From positions 1 through 64,000 of the forward strand of contig NZ_FNRF01000003.1 of the NCBI RefSeq assembly GCF_900107775.1: DNA of 64,000 bases. Reading direction: 5' to 3'. Shown here piece by piece: positions 1-7,872 of this stretch. The first letter of the stretch is position 1, and each line of letters begins with the position of its first letter. Origin of the DNA: Xylanibacter ruminicola (GTDB lineage Bacteria; Bacteroidota; Bacteroidia; Bacteroidales; Bacteroidaceae). The notes under the pieces are model-generated. The model did no database searches. It worked only from the letters and a program-made list of their open reading frames with translations, and was not told where the DNA came from. A program made the translations under genes and the position numbers.

Positions 1-23
1 ACTAGTTTTGTAATTGAATAATT

Positions 24-743
24 ATGAAGAGGATGATTAAATCAAGAATTGATACAATAGAAATACAAAGCCGAACTCTAGGTAAGACTATGGCTGTTAC
101 GATTTATGTGCCAACCAATTTTTGCGAGGGATTACCTGTTCTCTATTTTATGCACGGGCGTAGTGGCGACGAGTCTATTATTCATGCTTTGGATATACAA
201 ACCGTTGCAGACAGAATGATTGCCGATGGCAGGGTAAAACCAATGCTAATTGTCTGCCCAAGGATGGAAGATGCGCTAGGATTAGGTGCTTTCGAAGATT
301 ATTTCTTTAACGAGGTGATGCCAATTGTAGAGAAAAAATACAAAACGAGTGTACGTTGCATTGGAGGGGTTTCGGCTGGAGGCTTCATTGCCTTGAACTA
401 CGCTTTCCGCCATCCTTATTTATTTGAGCGAGTAGGCGGTCACATGCCTGCCATCGAAGACGTATTGGATGATGACGACCTGCATTATTTCGGAACCAGT
501 GAGCAATGGAAAGCAAATAATCCGCTTTTCCTGGTTCAGAAGTGTACTTTGCCTTTAACTATGGAGATTTATCTTGATGCAGGAAGTGAGGACGAAGGTG
601 GATTTTATCGAGGATGTGCGCAACTGGCAGAAAGATTGGCAGTCCGTGGCGTTCTGGTTCAGAATCATTTAAACGAAGGACATCATACCATTGATTATAT
701 CAAAGCTCATTTGGAGGAATATCTTATGTTTTATGCAAAATAA
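24..743 (+). CDS. Putative serine esterase (alpha/beta hydrolase, esterase D-like)
   Basis: A 239-residue protein of the putative-esterase alpha/beta hydrolase group, expected to hydrolyse acyl or feruloyl-type esters. Visible motifs are an oxyanion-hole HG at residues 44-45, the nucleophile elbow GVSAGG at 115-120 (Ser117), a likely acid in DAGSED near 186 and a likely catalytic His in EGHH at 219-222. There is no signal peptide, so it is probably cytoplasmic. It begins 23 bases into the window, so its promoter and operon context cannot be seen. The start used is the first ATG; a second ATG three codons later is possible. The substrate is not predictable from sequence alone. Confidence 0.75.
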   Translation: MKRMIKSRIDTIEIQSRTLGKTMAVTIYVPTNFCEGLPVLYFMHGRSGDESIIHALDIQTVADRMIADGRVKPMLIVCPRMEDALGLGAFEDYFFNEVMPIVEKKYKTSVRCIGGVSAGGFIALNYAFRHPYLFERVGGHMPAIEDVLDDDDLHYFGTSEQWKANNPLFLVQKCTLPLTMEIYLDAGSEDEGGFYRGCAQLAERLAVRGVLVQNHLNEGHHTIDYIKAHLEEYLMFYAK

Positions 744-784
744 AAAGATTTAAAAAAAATAAGAAAATGAAATTAGAATTCGTC

Positions 785-802
785 TCGATGCCCTTGCATC
801 GA
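785..802. repeat. Short perfect inverted repeat after the esterase
   Basis: TCGATGC, CCTT, GCATCGA forms a 7-bp stem with a 4-base loop between the esterase and the acetyltransferase remnant. There is no T-run after it on the + strand, so it is not a clear intrinsic terminator. The rest of 744-816 is AT-rich and shows nothing else. Confidence 0.4.
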
Positions 803-816
803 ACACGCCCGCTCAT

Positions 817-1023
817 TTATAAGTGCTCGCCAATCATTTTCTCCATCCAGATCATGTCGTACCATCGATTGAATTTCTTGCCGCACTGGTGGAAGTGAGC
901 AACTTTTTGGTAACCAAGGCGCTCATGAAAACGAACACTGTCCTGAGTCAGGTATTCGTCTTCGGGCTCGATAAAGGAGATGCAGGCATTCATGTTCAGG
1001 ATGCCCTGCATCTTTACTTCTGT
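817..1023 (-). pseudogene. C-terminal remnant of a GNAT acetyltransferase
   Basis: About 65 codons read as the end of a GNAT-family N-acetyltransferase of the phosphinothricin acetyltransferase type: the stretch NACISFIEPEDEYLT, then SVRFHERLGYQKV, then WYDMIWMEKMIG. The N-terminal half and the acetyl-CoA binding loop are missing. An in-frame stop lies at 1027-1029, and the LytTR gene ends 14 bases further upstream on the same strand. An internal ATG at 1011 could start a 64-residue peptide, but it would lack the acetyl-CoA site. I read it as a decayed gene cut by a deletion or rearrangement. Confidence 0.7.
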
Positions 1024-1036
1024 ATGTTACGCCGCA

Positions 1037-1891
1037 TTACAGCAGGCGGGCGTGGATTTCCTGGGTGTACGAACGGGATACGGGGATTGTCTTTTCAACC
1101 TGGAACATCTGGAGGGTGCAGCCTGTTGAGGGACGACCGGAGATGGAAGCCACGAAGTTGAGATTAACCAGGAACGCACGATGGCAGGGCACCAGGAAGG
1201 TGTAGGCGGCCAGGCTCTCTCGGAGCTGCTTCATGGTAATACGCAGGGTGTGGTGCTGGAGGGTATCGCCGTCGAGATAGCAGATGTTGGCATAGTTCGA
1301 CATCGACTCGATGTAGATGATACGCTCCGGCACCACTTCCAGTATAGCGTTCTTGGCATTGCCTGTCAGCGTGCATGGGGCAGAGGGCTCGCTGTCGGCT
1401 TTCCTCGGCTCGTCGGTCTGTCGGTCGTCAAGTAGTTGGTTGATGGCTCTCACCTCGTCGAGTTCCTGCTGCAGGCGGTTGTTGCGCATGCGATACAGCT
1501 GCAGGATGAAGATAAAGAACGAGATAAGCGTTACCTCAAGGCATGCCTTGAGATAGTTGATAACCGAGAACTCGCCGGCTGTGCAGTACCAGGCCTTAGA
1601 AAACGAATCCCATGTAAACCACGAAACCAGCGAAAGGGTGAGGGCCGATAGCAACGGAATGTTTACGGCGTGCATGAGCAGCAATCCCTGTGTATCGTGC
1701 CAGTCGCAATGGAACAGCTTTTTTACAATAGCGAACGATACCGCCGATGATAGCACGGCGAGTATCGCACCACCCATAATCAGCAGCATGCGGTTATGGC
1801 TCATCTGGTCGATACCAAACGGTTGCAGAAACGATAACAGAAAGATAACAGCCAGGGCTATGGTAGCCAGCTCTTTTGATAATTGTTTCAT
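1037..1891 (-). CDS. Membrane-anchored LytTR-family DNA-binding regulator
   Basis: 284 residues. The N-terminal half has four hydrophobic helices (about 9-27, 33-55, 72-93, 108-133), followed by a polar linker and a C-terminal LytTR DNA-binding domain (about 185-282, with IIYIESMSNY and the FLVPCHRAFLVNL segment). It has no receiver domain, so it resembles the membrane-bound LytTR proteins that act without a separate kinase. It is divergent from the lipoprotein gene at 2097, and four repeats spaced about 21 bp lie between the two, which suits LytTR binding. It probably regulates itself and the neighbouring lipoprotein/barrel pair; the signal is unknown. Confidence 0.85.
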   Translation of the reverse strand: MKQLSKELATIALAVIFLLSFLQPFGIDQMSHNRMLLIMGGAILAVLSSAVSFAIVKKLFHCDWHDTQGLLLMHAVNIPLLSALTLSLVSWFTWDSFSKAWYCTAGEFSVINYLKACLEVTLISFFIFILQLYRMRNNRLQQELDEVRAINQLLDDRQTDEPRKADSEPSAPCTLTGNAKNAILEVVPERIIYIESMSNYANICYLDGDTLQHHTLRITMKQLRESLAAYTFLVPCHRAFLVNLNFVASISGRPSTGCTLQMFQVEKTIPVSRSYTQEIHARLL

Positions 1892-1913
1892 GATTTACAG
1901 TTTAATTTCGGCT

Positions 1914-1922
1914 GCAAAGATA
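1914..1922 (-). promoter_or_regulatory. Predicted -7 box of the LytTR gene
   Basis: TATCTTTGC on the - strand, 23 bases before the ATG, fits the Bacteroidota TAnnTTTG consensus. A TTTG-containing stretch lies further upstream as a possible -33 element. Confidence 0.55.
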
Positions 1923-1957
1923 CGGTGTTTTTTGTGCCTGAACAAATAATATCGTTG

Positions 1958-2041
1958 CATTTTATCCCTGCAGCGTAACATTTCATCCCAGAAGCGTGAT
2001 TTGTATCACAGATTGTTAACCAAGTATCACTGGCTATTGCA
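1958..2041. promoter_or_regulatory. Phased 21-bp repeats, probable LytTR operators
   Basis: Two adjacent 21-bp direct repeats (1958-1978 and 1979-1999) share CATTTYATCCC and AGCGT. Directly after them GTATCAC occurs twice, at 2003 and 2024, again 21 bp apart. The ATC cores sit at 1964, 1985, 2005 and 2026, so all four lie on one face of the helix. LytTR regulators typically bind paired direct repeats two helical turns apart. The array lies between the LytTR gene and the divergent lipoprotein gene, just upstream of the latter's -7 box. Confidence 0.6.
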
Positions 2042-2059
2042 GGTTTCGGTCATCAGCCG

Positions 2060-2068
2060 TAACTTTGC
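2060..2068 (+). promoter_or_regulatory. Predicted -7 box of the lipoprotein/barrel operon
   Basis: TAACTTTGC on the + strand, 28 bases before the ATG at 2097. The upstream -33 region overlaps the last 21-bp repeat, so a regulator bound there would contact RNA polymerase. Confidence 0.55.
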
Positions 2069-2096
2069 GGCATGAATCATTTTAATTTTTAATAAG

Positions 2097-2819
2097 ATGA
2101 AGAAGATGACTACATTATTATTAGCATGTGCGATGATGCTTTTCTCGGGATGCGAGAAAGAACGCATGGAGTATGTAACCGGCGATGTGAAGGTGGAGGT
2201 GGAAAAAGGCGCCAACTGGCTCCACGACTATCCGCTGATTCTTGGTATTAACAAGAAGAATCCGCCGCAGGTGGCTGTGTGGGTAGAGGACATGGATGGG
2301 CGCTACCTCTCTACGCTATACGTGTCGTATAAGGCGGGCACGCAGGGATGGCAGGGGGCTAAAGGCAACCGCCGTAAGGAGGCATTGCCCCACTGGTGCC
2401 ATCAGCGCGGTGTGGTGTATGCCGATGGACTGTATCTGCCCACCAAGGATCAGCCGATGGCCGATGGCCTGACGGGTGCCACACCTCGGGCCGACTTTGA
2501 GGTGAGCATGCATCCAAAGCAGATGCCTGCCCAGTTTGTGGTTAAGGCCGAGTTTAATCACTCTATCGATTGGAACGATGCCTATCCCAAGCATGCCAAG
2601 GTGGGCGATGCCAACTATTCGGGTGGTACGGAGGGTAGCGGACAGCCTGCTGTGGTTTATGCCGCCATTGTTGATACCACCTCTGGCAAGAAATCGTTTG
2701 TGGCCCATCTCATCGGTCACAGTAGTGCCGATGGTAGCGATGGCAAGGTGTATGCCGATACCAGCCGTCTGACGTCGGCACTCCAGATTGTTAAACAAAT
2801 AAAGATTACTATCCAATGA
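2097..2819 (+). CDS. DUF2271-like periplasmic lipoprotein
   Basis: 240 residues with a lipoprotein signal peptide (lipobox FSGC, Cys19). The body has the segments PQVAVWVEDMDGRYLSTLYV and LPHWCHQRG and ends in a beta-rich region; these resemble the DUF2271 family as I recall it. The function of that family is not established. The stop overlaps the start of the next gene (ATGA), so the two are co-translated. Its position opposite a membrane LytTR regulator suggests an envelope function controlled by that regulator. Assignment to DUF2271 is moderate; the lipoprotein call is firm. Confidence 0.65.
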   Translation: MKKMTTLLLACAMMLFSGCEKERMEYVTGDVKVEVEKGANWLHDYPLILGINKKNPPQVAVWVEDMDGRYLSTLYVSYKAGTQGWQGAKGNRRKEALPHWCHQRGVVYADGLYLPTKDQPMADGLTGATPRADFEVSMHPKQMPAQFVVKAEFNHSIDWNDAYPKHAKVGDANYSGGTEGSGQPAVVYAAIVDTTSGKKSFVAHLIGHSSADGSDGKVYADTSRLTSALQIVKQIKITIQ

Positions 2820-3313
2820 AGACGATTCGTATCATCATGATTTCGTGTGCCTTGGTGCTGGCCACATCCGCCCGGGCGCAGCAACGCAACTATACGTTGC
2901 GTGCCACCGTTGGTACGGGCATAGCACTCGATGTGCCTGCAACCACACCTGTACTTACCCAGTTTATCGCCGCCAAGCAGCTATCCAAGCACTGGGCGCT
3001 TGGTGTGGGCACGGGTTTCTCGCTTTACGAAAAACCGCTGATCCCAATCTTTGCGCATGCCAACTATCGGATGGCACGCTGGGGTAACGTTTCGTTCACG
3101 GCCGAGGCCAATGTGGGCGGTACCATACTCCACGCTGGCGGCTATGTGGCCCCGTCGGTGGGCGTCAACTACCGTCGTTACCACCTGTCGGTGGGCTACG
3201 AGTCTCAATCGCTCAGACGCATCAAGCAGAACGAAACGCCCCATTTTGTTTCGGCTTATCGCGAAGAGCTTAGCCATCATACCGTTACCCTGCGGTTGGG
3301 TATCAATCTATAA
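2816..3313 (+). CDS. Small secreted outer-membrane beta-barrel-like protein
   Basis: 165 residues with a Sec signal peptide ending near ATSARA. The rest alternates short polar and aromatic strands (for example WGNVSFTAEANVGG and HLSVGYESQSL) and ends in a strand-like TVTLRLGINL, as in small eight-stranded barrels. It overlaps the preceding lipoprotein gene by four bases and is translationally coupled to it. No specific family is recognised. The lipoprotein/barrel pair may form an envelope complex, which is inference from the operon only. Confidence 0.6.
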   Translation: MKTIRIIMISCALVLATSARAQQRNYTLRATVGTGIALDVPATTPVLTQFIAAKQLSKHWALGVGTGFSLYEKPLIPIFAHANYRMARWGNVSFTAEANVGGTILHAGGYVAPSVGVNYRRYHLSVGYESQSLRRIKQNETPHFVSAYREELSHHTVTLRLGINL

Positions 3314-3317
3314 AAAT

Positions 3318-3353
3318 AAGGGCAACAGCACTTGTGCTACGCGTGTTGCCCTT
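3318..3353. terminator. Intrinsic terminator between convergent genes
   Basis: Arms AAGGGCAACA and TGTTGCCCTT enclose a smaller GCAC/GTGC stem. On the - strand the stem is followed by TATTTTTAT, so it terminates the asnB operon; it may also slow + strand transcripts from the barrel gene. Confidence 0.7.
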
Positions 3354-3387
3354 CCCATATTGGGTAAGTATAAAAGGTTTGTTATTC

Positions 3388-5052
3388 TTAGTATGCTTGT
3401 TCATGCACGCCTTTAACGGCACGACCGCTGGGGTCGTTTAAGTTCTTGAAGGCCTCGTCCCATTCCAGGGCGATGGCGGTAGAGCATGCTACGCTGGCCT
3501 CGCTGGGCACACTCAGGGCAGCTGAATTGCTGGGGAAGTGCTCGGCAAAGATAGAGCGGTAGTAATACTCCTCTTTATTTTTGGGTGGGTTGATTGGGAA
3601 TCGTTCGGCGGCGTGGGCCATCTGCTCGTCGGTAACGGCCTCGGATGTAATCTGCTTCAGGGTGTCGATCCACGAGTAGCCTACACCATCGCTGAACTGC
3701 TCCTTCTGGCGCCAGGCTACGGCTTCGGGCAGCATGTCGGCAAAGGCCTCGCGTACAATCTTCTTCTCAACGGTTTTGCCTGGGCACATCTTGGCTTCGG
3801 GGTTGGTGCGCATGGCCACATCCAGGAACTCCTTGTCGAGGAATGGCACACGACCCTCAACACCCCATGCCGAAAGACTCTTGTTGGCACGCAGGCAGTC
3901 GTAGAGGTGCAGCTTTGATAGCTTACGGACGGTTTCCTCGTGGAAGTCCTTGGCCGTTGGGGCTTTGTGGAAGTACAGGTAGCCACCGAAAATCTCGTCG
4001 GCACCTTCGCCGCTCAGCACCATCTTGATACCCATCGACTTGATGACACGCGCCAGCAGATACATAGGTGTTGAGGCACGTACGGTGGTCACGTCGTAGG
4101 TCTCGATAAAGTAGATTACGTCGCGGATGGCATCCAGACCTTCCTGTATGGTGTAGTTGATTTCGTGGTGAACGGTACCGATGTGGTCGGCCACCAGCTT
4201 GGCCTTGGCCAGATCGGGTGCACCCTTCAGTCCTACGGCAAACGAGTGCAGGCGGGGCCAGTAGGCTTTGGTTTTCGAGTCGTCCTCGATACGCATCTCG
4301 CTGTATTTCTCGGCGATGGCCGAGATAACACTCGAGTCGAGTCCGCCCGACAGCAGCACACCGTAAGGCACGTCGCTCATCAGCTGGCGTTTAACGGCAC
4401 CTTCGAGTGCGTCGTGGATAGCCTCTACCGATGCGGGGTTGTCCTTCACGGCATCGTACTCCATCCAGTCGCGCTTGTAGTAGCGCTTCTGTCCTGGGTC
4501 GGCACTCCAGTAGTAATGGCCGGGCAGGAAAGGCTCGTAGTGCTCGCACTGGCCCTCGAGGGCTTTCAGTTCCGAGGCTACGTACACCTTTCCGTCGGCA
4601 TCGCAACCAATGTACAGTGGGATAACGCCAATAGGGTCGCGAGCAATCAGGAATTCGTCGGCTTCTTGGTCGTAAAGGGCAAAGGCAAAGATACCGCTCA
4701 GATCTTCCAGAAAGTCGATTCCTTTCTCGCGGTACAGGGCCAGGATTACCTCGCAGTCGCTGCCCGTCTGGAAATCGTACTTACCAGCATAGCGGCGACG
4801 TATCTCCTGATGGTTGTAAATCTCGCCGTTAACGGCAAGCACCTGTTTGTGGTCGGGCGAGAACAGGGGCTGACCACCCGACTCTGGATCAACAATACTT
4901 AATCGCTCGTGGGCTAAGATAGCCGAGCCGCCACAGTAGATACCACTCCAATCGGGACCACGATGGCGAATTTTCTGACTCATCTTCAAAGCCTTCTGTC
5001 GCATTTGCTGCGACTGCTCTTTTACGTTGAAAATACCTACTATTCCACACAT
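3388..5052 (-). CDS. asnB: Asparagine synthase, glutamine-hydrolysing
   Basis: 554 residues, the usual AsnB length. It makes asparagine from aspartate, ATP and glutamine. The N-terminal class II amidotransferase domain has the nucleophile Cys2 (MCGIVGIF) and RHRGPD at 29-34; the synthetase domain has the pyrophosphate loop SGGLDSS at 235-241. It is the last gene of a probable glnK-amtB-porin-asnB operon that reads leftward, so it is made with ammonium-uptake genes. No separate promoter is obvious in the 57-base gap before it, but a small hairpin lies at the end of the upstream gene. Confidence 0.95.
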   Translation of the reverse strand: MCGIVGIFNVKEQSQQMRQKALKMSQKIRHRGPDWSGIYCGGSAILAHERLSIVDPESGGQPLFSPDHKQVLAVNGEIYNHQEIRRRYAGKYDFQTGSDCEVILALYREKGIDFLEDLSGIFAFALYDQEADEFLIARDPIGVIPLYIGCDADGKVYVASELKALEGQCEHYEPFLPGHYYWSADPGQKRYYKRDWMEYDAVKDNPASVEAIHDALEGAVKRQLMSDVPYGVLLSGGLDSSVISAIAEKYSEMRIEDDSKTKAYWPRLHSFAVGLKGAPDLAKAKLVADHIGTVHHEINYTIQEGLDAIRDVIYFIETYDVTTVRASTPMYLLARVIKSMGIKMVLSGEGADEIFGGYLYFHKAPTAKDFHEETVRKLSKLHLYDCLRANKSLSAWGVEGRVPFLDKEFLDVAMRTNPEAKMCPGKTVEKKIVREAFADMLPEAVAWRQKEQFSDGVGYSWIDTLKQITSEAVTDEQMAHAAERFPINPPKNKEEYYYRSIFAEHFPSNSAALSVPSEASVACSTAIALEWDEAFKNLNDPSGRAVKGVHEQAY

Positions 5053-5097
5053 AATATTATTGTTTTTTAGTTGTTTTGAATGTTTGCTTTTTTAAAA

Positions 5098-5111
5098 GAG
5101 TCCTTGGACTC
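5098..5111 (-). terminator. Weak hairpin between porin gene and asnB, possible attenuator
   Basis: GAGTC, CAAG, GACTC read on the - strand and followed by TTTT overlaps the stop codon of the porin gene. The stem is only 5 bp, so it may reduce rather than end readthrough into asnB. Confidence 0.35.
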
Positions 5112-5817
5112 ACGGCTGAAGCGTGAATCCAAAGACGAAGTATGCCTTCTGGGCACATGGGTTAGCAGCCACCTGGGCGAACACTGGGATGCTAAACGAA
5201 TCGGTTACTTTAATATCCTTTGTAGCTTTGAGTGCCAGGTTGGTGATGGCAAAACCATCGGTACCATAGAAACTGGTGGCGTAAGGCACAGCACCTACGG
5301 TGGCGCTCCAATCTACTGCGGCTACCTTGAAGGGCACGCCCAGCTCTACGTACGAGCTGTAGGCACGCTTACCATCCTTGTTTACACCGTCGTTACCCGA
5401 GAGGTTGGTAAACCACTGGATGCTGGCGGCACCAAAGTCGTAACCGATGTTGGCTTCGAAGATATGGTTGGTGCCATGGGCATCGTACTTGAAGTAGCGA
5501 CCCTCAGGATCCTGTCCGGCGTTGAACCAGTAGTCGGTCAAGCCGATGTTGAAACCACCTGCAGTGTAGGCCAGTGTCAGGTCGAACTCCTTGGCATCGT
5601 TGGTGTCAACCAGTCCGTAGCTGCCCCATGCTGTGAGCGAGAGGCCTTTGTAGCCAATGCCCAGTGTAGGCTGGATGGCTGCACTTCCGCAATCCTGGCC
5701 ACGCCAGATATACGAGCTTACTACATCTGCAGCTACTGTGGTTTCTACTCCTTCATCCTGTGCCGAAGCACCCATTCCTGCGGCGAACATAAGCGCCATT
5801 AAAACAATCTTTTTCAT
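5110..5817 (-). CDS. TorF/Gcw_chp-like outer-membrane beta-barrel protein
   Basis: 235 residues with a Sec signal peptide (cleavage after GMGASAQ). The motif SSYIWRGQ near the mature N-terminus and regularly spaced glycine and aromatic strands (LTAWGSYGL, IGLTDYWF, ANIGYDF) match the TorF/Gcw_chp group of putative porins. It ends in strand-like FVFGFTLQP. It lies between amtB and asnB on the same strand, so it may help ammonium or small nitrogen compounds cross the outer membrane; this role is inferred from the operon. Barrel call strong, family call moderate. Confidence 0.7.
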   Translation of the reverse strand: MKKIVLMALMFAAGMGASAQDEGVETTVAADVVSSYIWRGQDCGSAAIQPTLGIGYKGLSLTAWGSYGLVDTNDAKEFDLTLAYTAGGFNIGLTDYWFNAGQDPEGRYFKYDAHGTNHIFEANIGYDFGAASIQWFTNLSGNDGVNKDGKRAYSSYVELGVPFKVAAVDWSATVGAVPYATSFYGTDGFAITNLALKATKDIKVTDSFSIPVFAQVAANPCAQKAYFVFGFTLQP

Positions 5818-5877
5818 AATCCGTTCACTTTTAATTTTTAACTAATGGTAAAATCTCTCTCTTTATATAATTATGTC

Positions 5878-7134
5878 TTAGTTGTAGCACATCTCTCCGT
5901 GCTCGTAGATATCCAAGCCCTCTTCCTCGATACGCTTGCTAACGCGCAGGCCGTGAATCTTCTTAATGCTGTAGAATAATACTACACCACAGGCAGCAGC
6001 CCAGAGGTCGATAACCAGAACACCGAACAGCTCAGCACCGAAGAAACCGAAACCGTGACCGTAGAAAGCACCGTTTGAGGTTGACAGCAGACCGGTCATC
6101 AGGGTACCCAGGATACCGCAAACACCGTGTACTGAAGAAGCACCTACAGGGTCGTCGATGTGCAGCTTGTGATCGATAAACTCGATGGCGTAAACCAGTA
6201 CGATACCGCAAACAAGACCGATGATAACTGCGCCGAAGGGTGATACCAGGTCGCAACCGGCGGTGATACCAACCAATCCTGCCAGCACACCGTTAAGGGT
6301 GAGTGAGAGTGATGGTTTGCCGTACTTGATATAGGTAAGGAACATGGTAGCAGTTCCACCAGCTACAGCAGCCAGGTTAGTGGTAAGGAATACGTGGCTG
6401 ATGGCAATGCGGTTAACCTCGCCGCTGGCAGCCAGCTGTGAACCGGGGTTGAATCCGAACCATCCCAACCACAGGATGAATACGCCCAGAGCAGCCATGG
6501 CCAGGTTGTGACCAGGAATAGCGCGGCTCTTGCCGTCCTCATCATACTTGCCTACACGGGGACCAAGGGCGATAGCACCTACCAGGGCCAGCACACCACC
6601 TACGCTGTGTACGATAGCCGAACCGGCAAAGTCGTGGAACACATCACCAAAGGTGGTCATCATAAAGCTATCGGCAGCATCGTTGCAAAGCCAGCCGCCA
6701 CCCCATGTCCAGTGACCCTCGACAGGGTAGATAATCAGTGAGATAACTGCACTGTAAACCAGATACATAGAGAACTTTGTGCGCTCGGCCATAGCACCAC
6801 TAACGATGGTTGCGGCAGTGGCACAGAATACGGTTTCGAAAATCAGGAAACCCTCTACAGGCAGGTCGCTCTCGTAAAAGCTCAGGTCGCCCCAGTTAGG
6901 CATACCGATAAAACCGCCCAGCACGTCGCCACCAAACATAAAGCCGAAGCCAAGGAAGAAGAACAGCAGCGAGCCGAACATAAAATCTACAAAGTTCTTC
7001 ATCAGGATGTTAGCGGTGTTCTTACTGCGTGTAAATCCAGCTTCACACAGCGCAAAACCTGGCTGCATCCAGAAAACCAGCATAGCTGCCAATAGCATCC
7101 ATACGGTATCGAGTGAAATTCCAATTTCGTTCAT
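5878..7134 (-). CDS. amtB: Ammonium transporter AmtB
   Basis: 418 residues with the expected set of about eleven membrane helices. The Amt signature DFAGSAIVHSVGG lies at 168-180 and includes the pore histidine; GHWTWGGGW at 140-148 and the long periplasmic gate residues are also present. It conducts ammonium across the inner membrane. The P-II gene glnK lies immediately upstream on the same strand, the usual arrangement, since GlnK plugs AmtB when nitrogen is plentiful. The C-terminus EEEGLDIYEHGEMCYN is the typical cytoplasmic GlnK-contacting tail. The spacer to glnK consists mostly of a heptamer repeat. Confidence 0.95.
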   Translation of the reverse strand: MNEIGISLDTVWMLLAAMLVFWMQPGFALCEAGFTRSKNTANILMKNFVDFMFGSLLFFFLGFGFMFGGDVLGGFIGMPNWGDLSFYESDLPVEGFLIFETVFCATAATIVSGAMAERTKFSMYLVYSAVISLIIYPVEGHWTWGGGWLCNDAADSFMMTTFGDVFHDFAGSAIVHSVGGVLALVGAIALGPRVGKYDEDGKSRAIPGHNLAMAALGVFILWLGWFGFNPGSQLAASGEVNRIAISHVFLTTNLAAVAGGTATMFLTYIKYGKPSLSLTLNGVLAGLVGITAGCDLVSPFGAVIIGLVCGIVLVYAIEFIDHKLHIDDPVGASSVHGVCGILGTLMTGLLSTSNGAFYGHGFGFFGAELFGVLVIDLWAAACGVVLFYSIKKIHGLRVSKRIEEEGLDIYEHGEMCYN

Positions 7135-7165
7135 AATCCTGAAAATTTTAATTTAATTCTTAATG

Positions 7166-7207
7166 TTCAATGTTCAATGTTCAATGTTCAATGTTCAATG
7201 TTCAATG
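7166..7207. repeat. Heptanucleotide tandem repeat (TTCAATG)6 between glnK and amtB
   Basis: Six perfect copies of TTCAATG fill most of the 75-base spacer, ending three bases from the glnK stop codon. On the transcribed strand it reads CATTGAA six times. Changes in copy number would alter the glnK-amtB spacing without changing either protein. Confidence 0.9.
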
Positions 7208-7209
7208 AA

Positions 7210-7557
7210 CTATTTCTTATCTCTCAATACGGTGTCGCCGTTCTCGCCTGTGCGAATGCTCCAAGTGTCAATCACATCGCTTACAAAGATACGACCGTCG
7301 CCGATTTCACCTGTGTGAGCTACCTGCAGAATAACCTTTACGGTTGGATCGAGGAATATGTCGCGGCACACAATGGTGATGGCCACACGCTCGATCACGT
7401 CGGTACTGTACTGTACACCACGATAGATGCGCTCCTGACGGCTCTGACCAATGCCGTGAACGTCGTGGTACTCAAACCAGTCGATGTCGGATGATAGCAA
7501 AGCAGCTTTCACCTCCTCGAACTTAGTCTTTCGGATAATCGCTTCAATCTTTTTCAT
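7210..7557 (-). CDS. glnK: Nitrogen regulatory P-II protein
   Basis: 115 residues. P-II proteins sense 2-oxoglutarate and ATP/ADP and control AmtB and other nitrogen proteins. The T-loop lies about 36-53 and carries ERIYRGVQY, with Tyr50 at the position modified in proteobacterial P-II proteins; the second signature HTGEIGDGRIFVSDV is at 81-95. It is first in the leftward glnK-amtB-porin-asnB unit. The promoter region is shared with divergent dapL and contains a 37-bp inverted repeat also found at other nitrogen genes. No uridylyltransferase gene is visible in the window. Confidence 0.93.
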   Translation of the reverse strand: MKKIEAIIRKTKFEEVKAALLSSDIDWFEYHDVHGIGQSRQERIYRGVQYSTDVIERVAITIVCRDIFLDPTVKVILQVAHTGEIGDGRIFVSDVIDTWSIRTGENGDTVLRDKK

Positions 7558-7627
7558 ACCTCTTAAACTTTTTACCTAATTATTATAATAAATTGTTAAA
7601 TTGATGACACTTTGTCATTTCTTGGGT

Positions 7628-7636
7628 GCAAAGTTA
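7628..7636 (-). promoter_or_regulatory. Predicted -7 box of the glnK operon
   Basis: TAACTTTGC on the - strand, about 70 bases before the glnK ATG. The upstream CTTGTTTTAC region could supply the -33 element. Its T lies 117 bp from the centre of the 37-bp repeat, about three helical turns more than the spacing at the other promoters. Confidence 0.5.
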
Positions 7637-7734
7637 ATGCATTTTGTAAGTAAAACAAGCGCTTTTTGTTTCATTTTGTTATAAAAGATTTTATATCGTT
7701 ATCTTTTTGTTAGCGTTAACAGTGTTTTACTTTT

Positions 7735-7771
7735 AAATTGTAAGCAAAACTACTATTAATGCTTACGAATT
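7735..7771. promoter_or_regulatory. Nitrogen-gene inverted repeat, site A (dapL/glnK)
   Basis: Half-sites AAATTGTAAGCA (7735-7746) and TGCTTACGAATT (7760-7771) with a 13-bp spacer. The centre (7753) is 84 bp before the dapL -7 box. It has the same architecture as the sites at pyrG, gltB and glnA. It lies between divergent glnK and dapL and could serve both. The other parts of the 315-base gap hold the two promoters and AT-rich sequence. Confidence 0.75.
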
Positions 7772-7836
7772 GTTACTTTTCATTAAATCGAAGGTGATTA
7801 TGCTAAGTATTTTTTGAATTTTCTTTCAAAAAGTGC

Positions 7837-7845
7837 TACCTTTGC
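7837..7845 (+). promoter_or_regulatory. Predicted -7 box of dapL
   Basis: TACCTTTGC on the + strand, 28 bases before the dapL ATG; identical to the -7 boxes of pyrG, gltB and glnA. Confidence 0.65.
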
Positions 7846-7872
7846 ACCCGAAATTAAATAGGTTTATATTAT

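Noticed and set aside
766..900. Short + strand frame starting MKLEFVSMPLHR
   Set aside because: It runs antisense through the acetyltransferase remnant and has no family match or promoter.
7166..7207. CRISPR or mobile-element end
   Set aside because: A simple 7-bp tandem repeat without spacers, terminal repeats or transposase.
7641..7671. Second nitrogen repeat near glnK (TTTTGTAAGT)
   Set aside because: No matching half-site lies 20 bp away, so it is at best a chance half-site.
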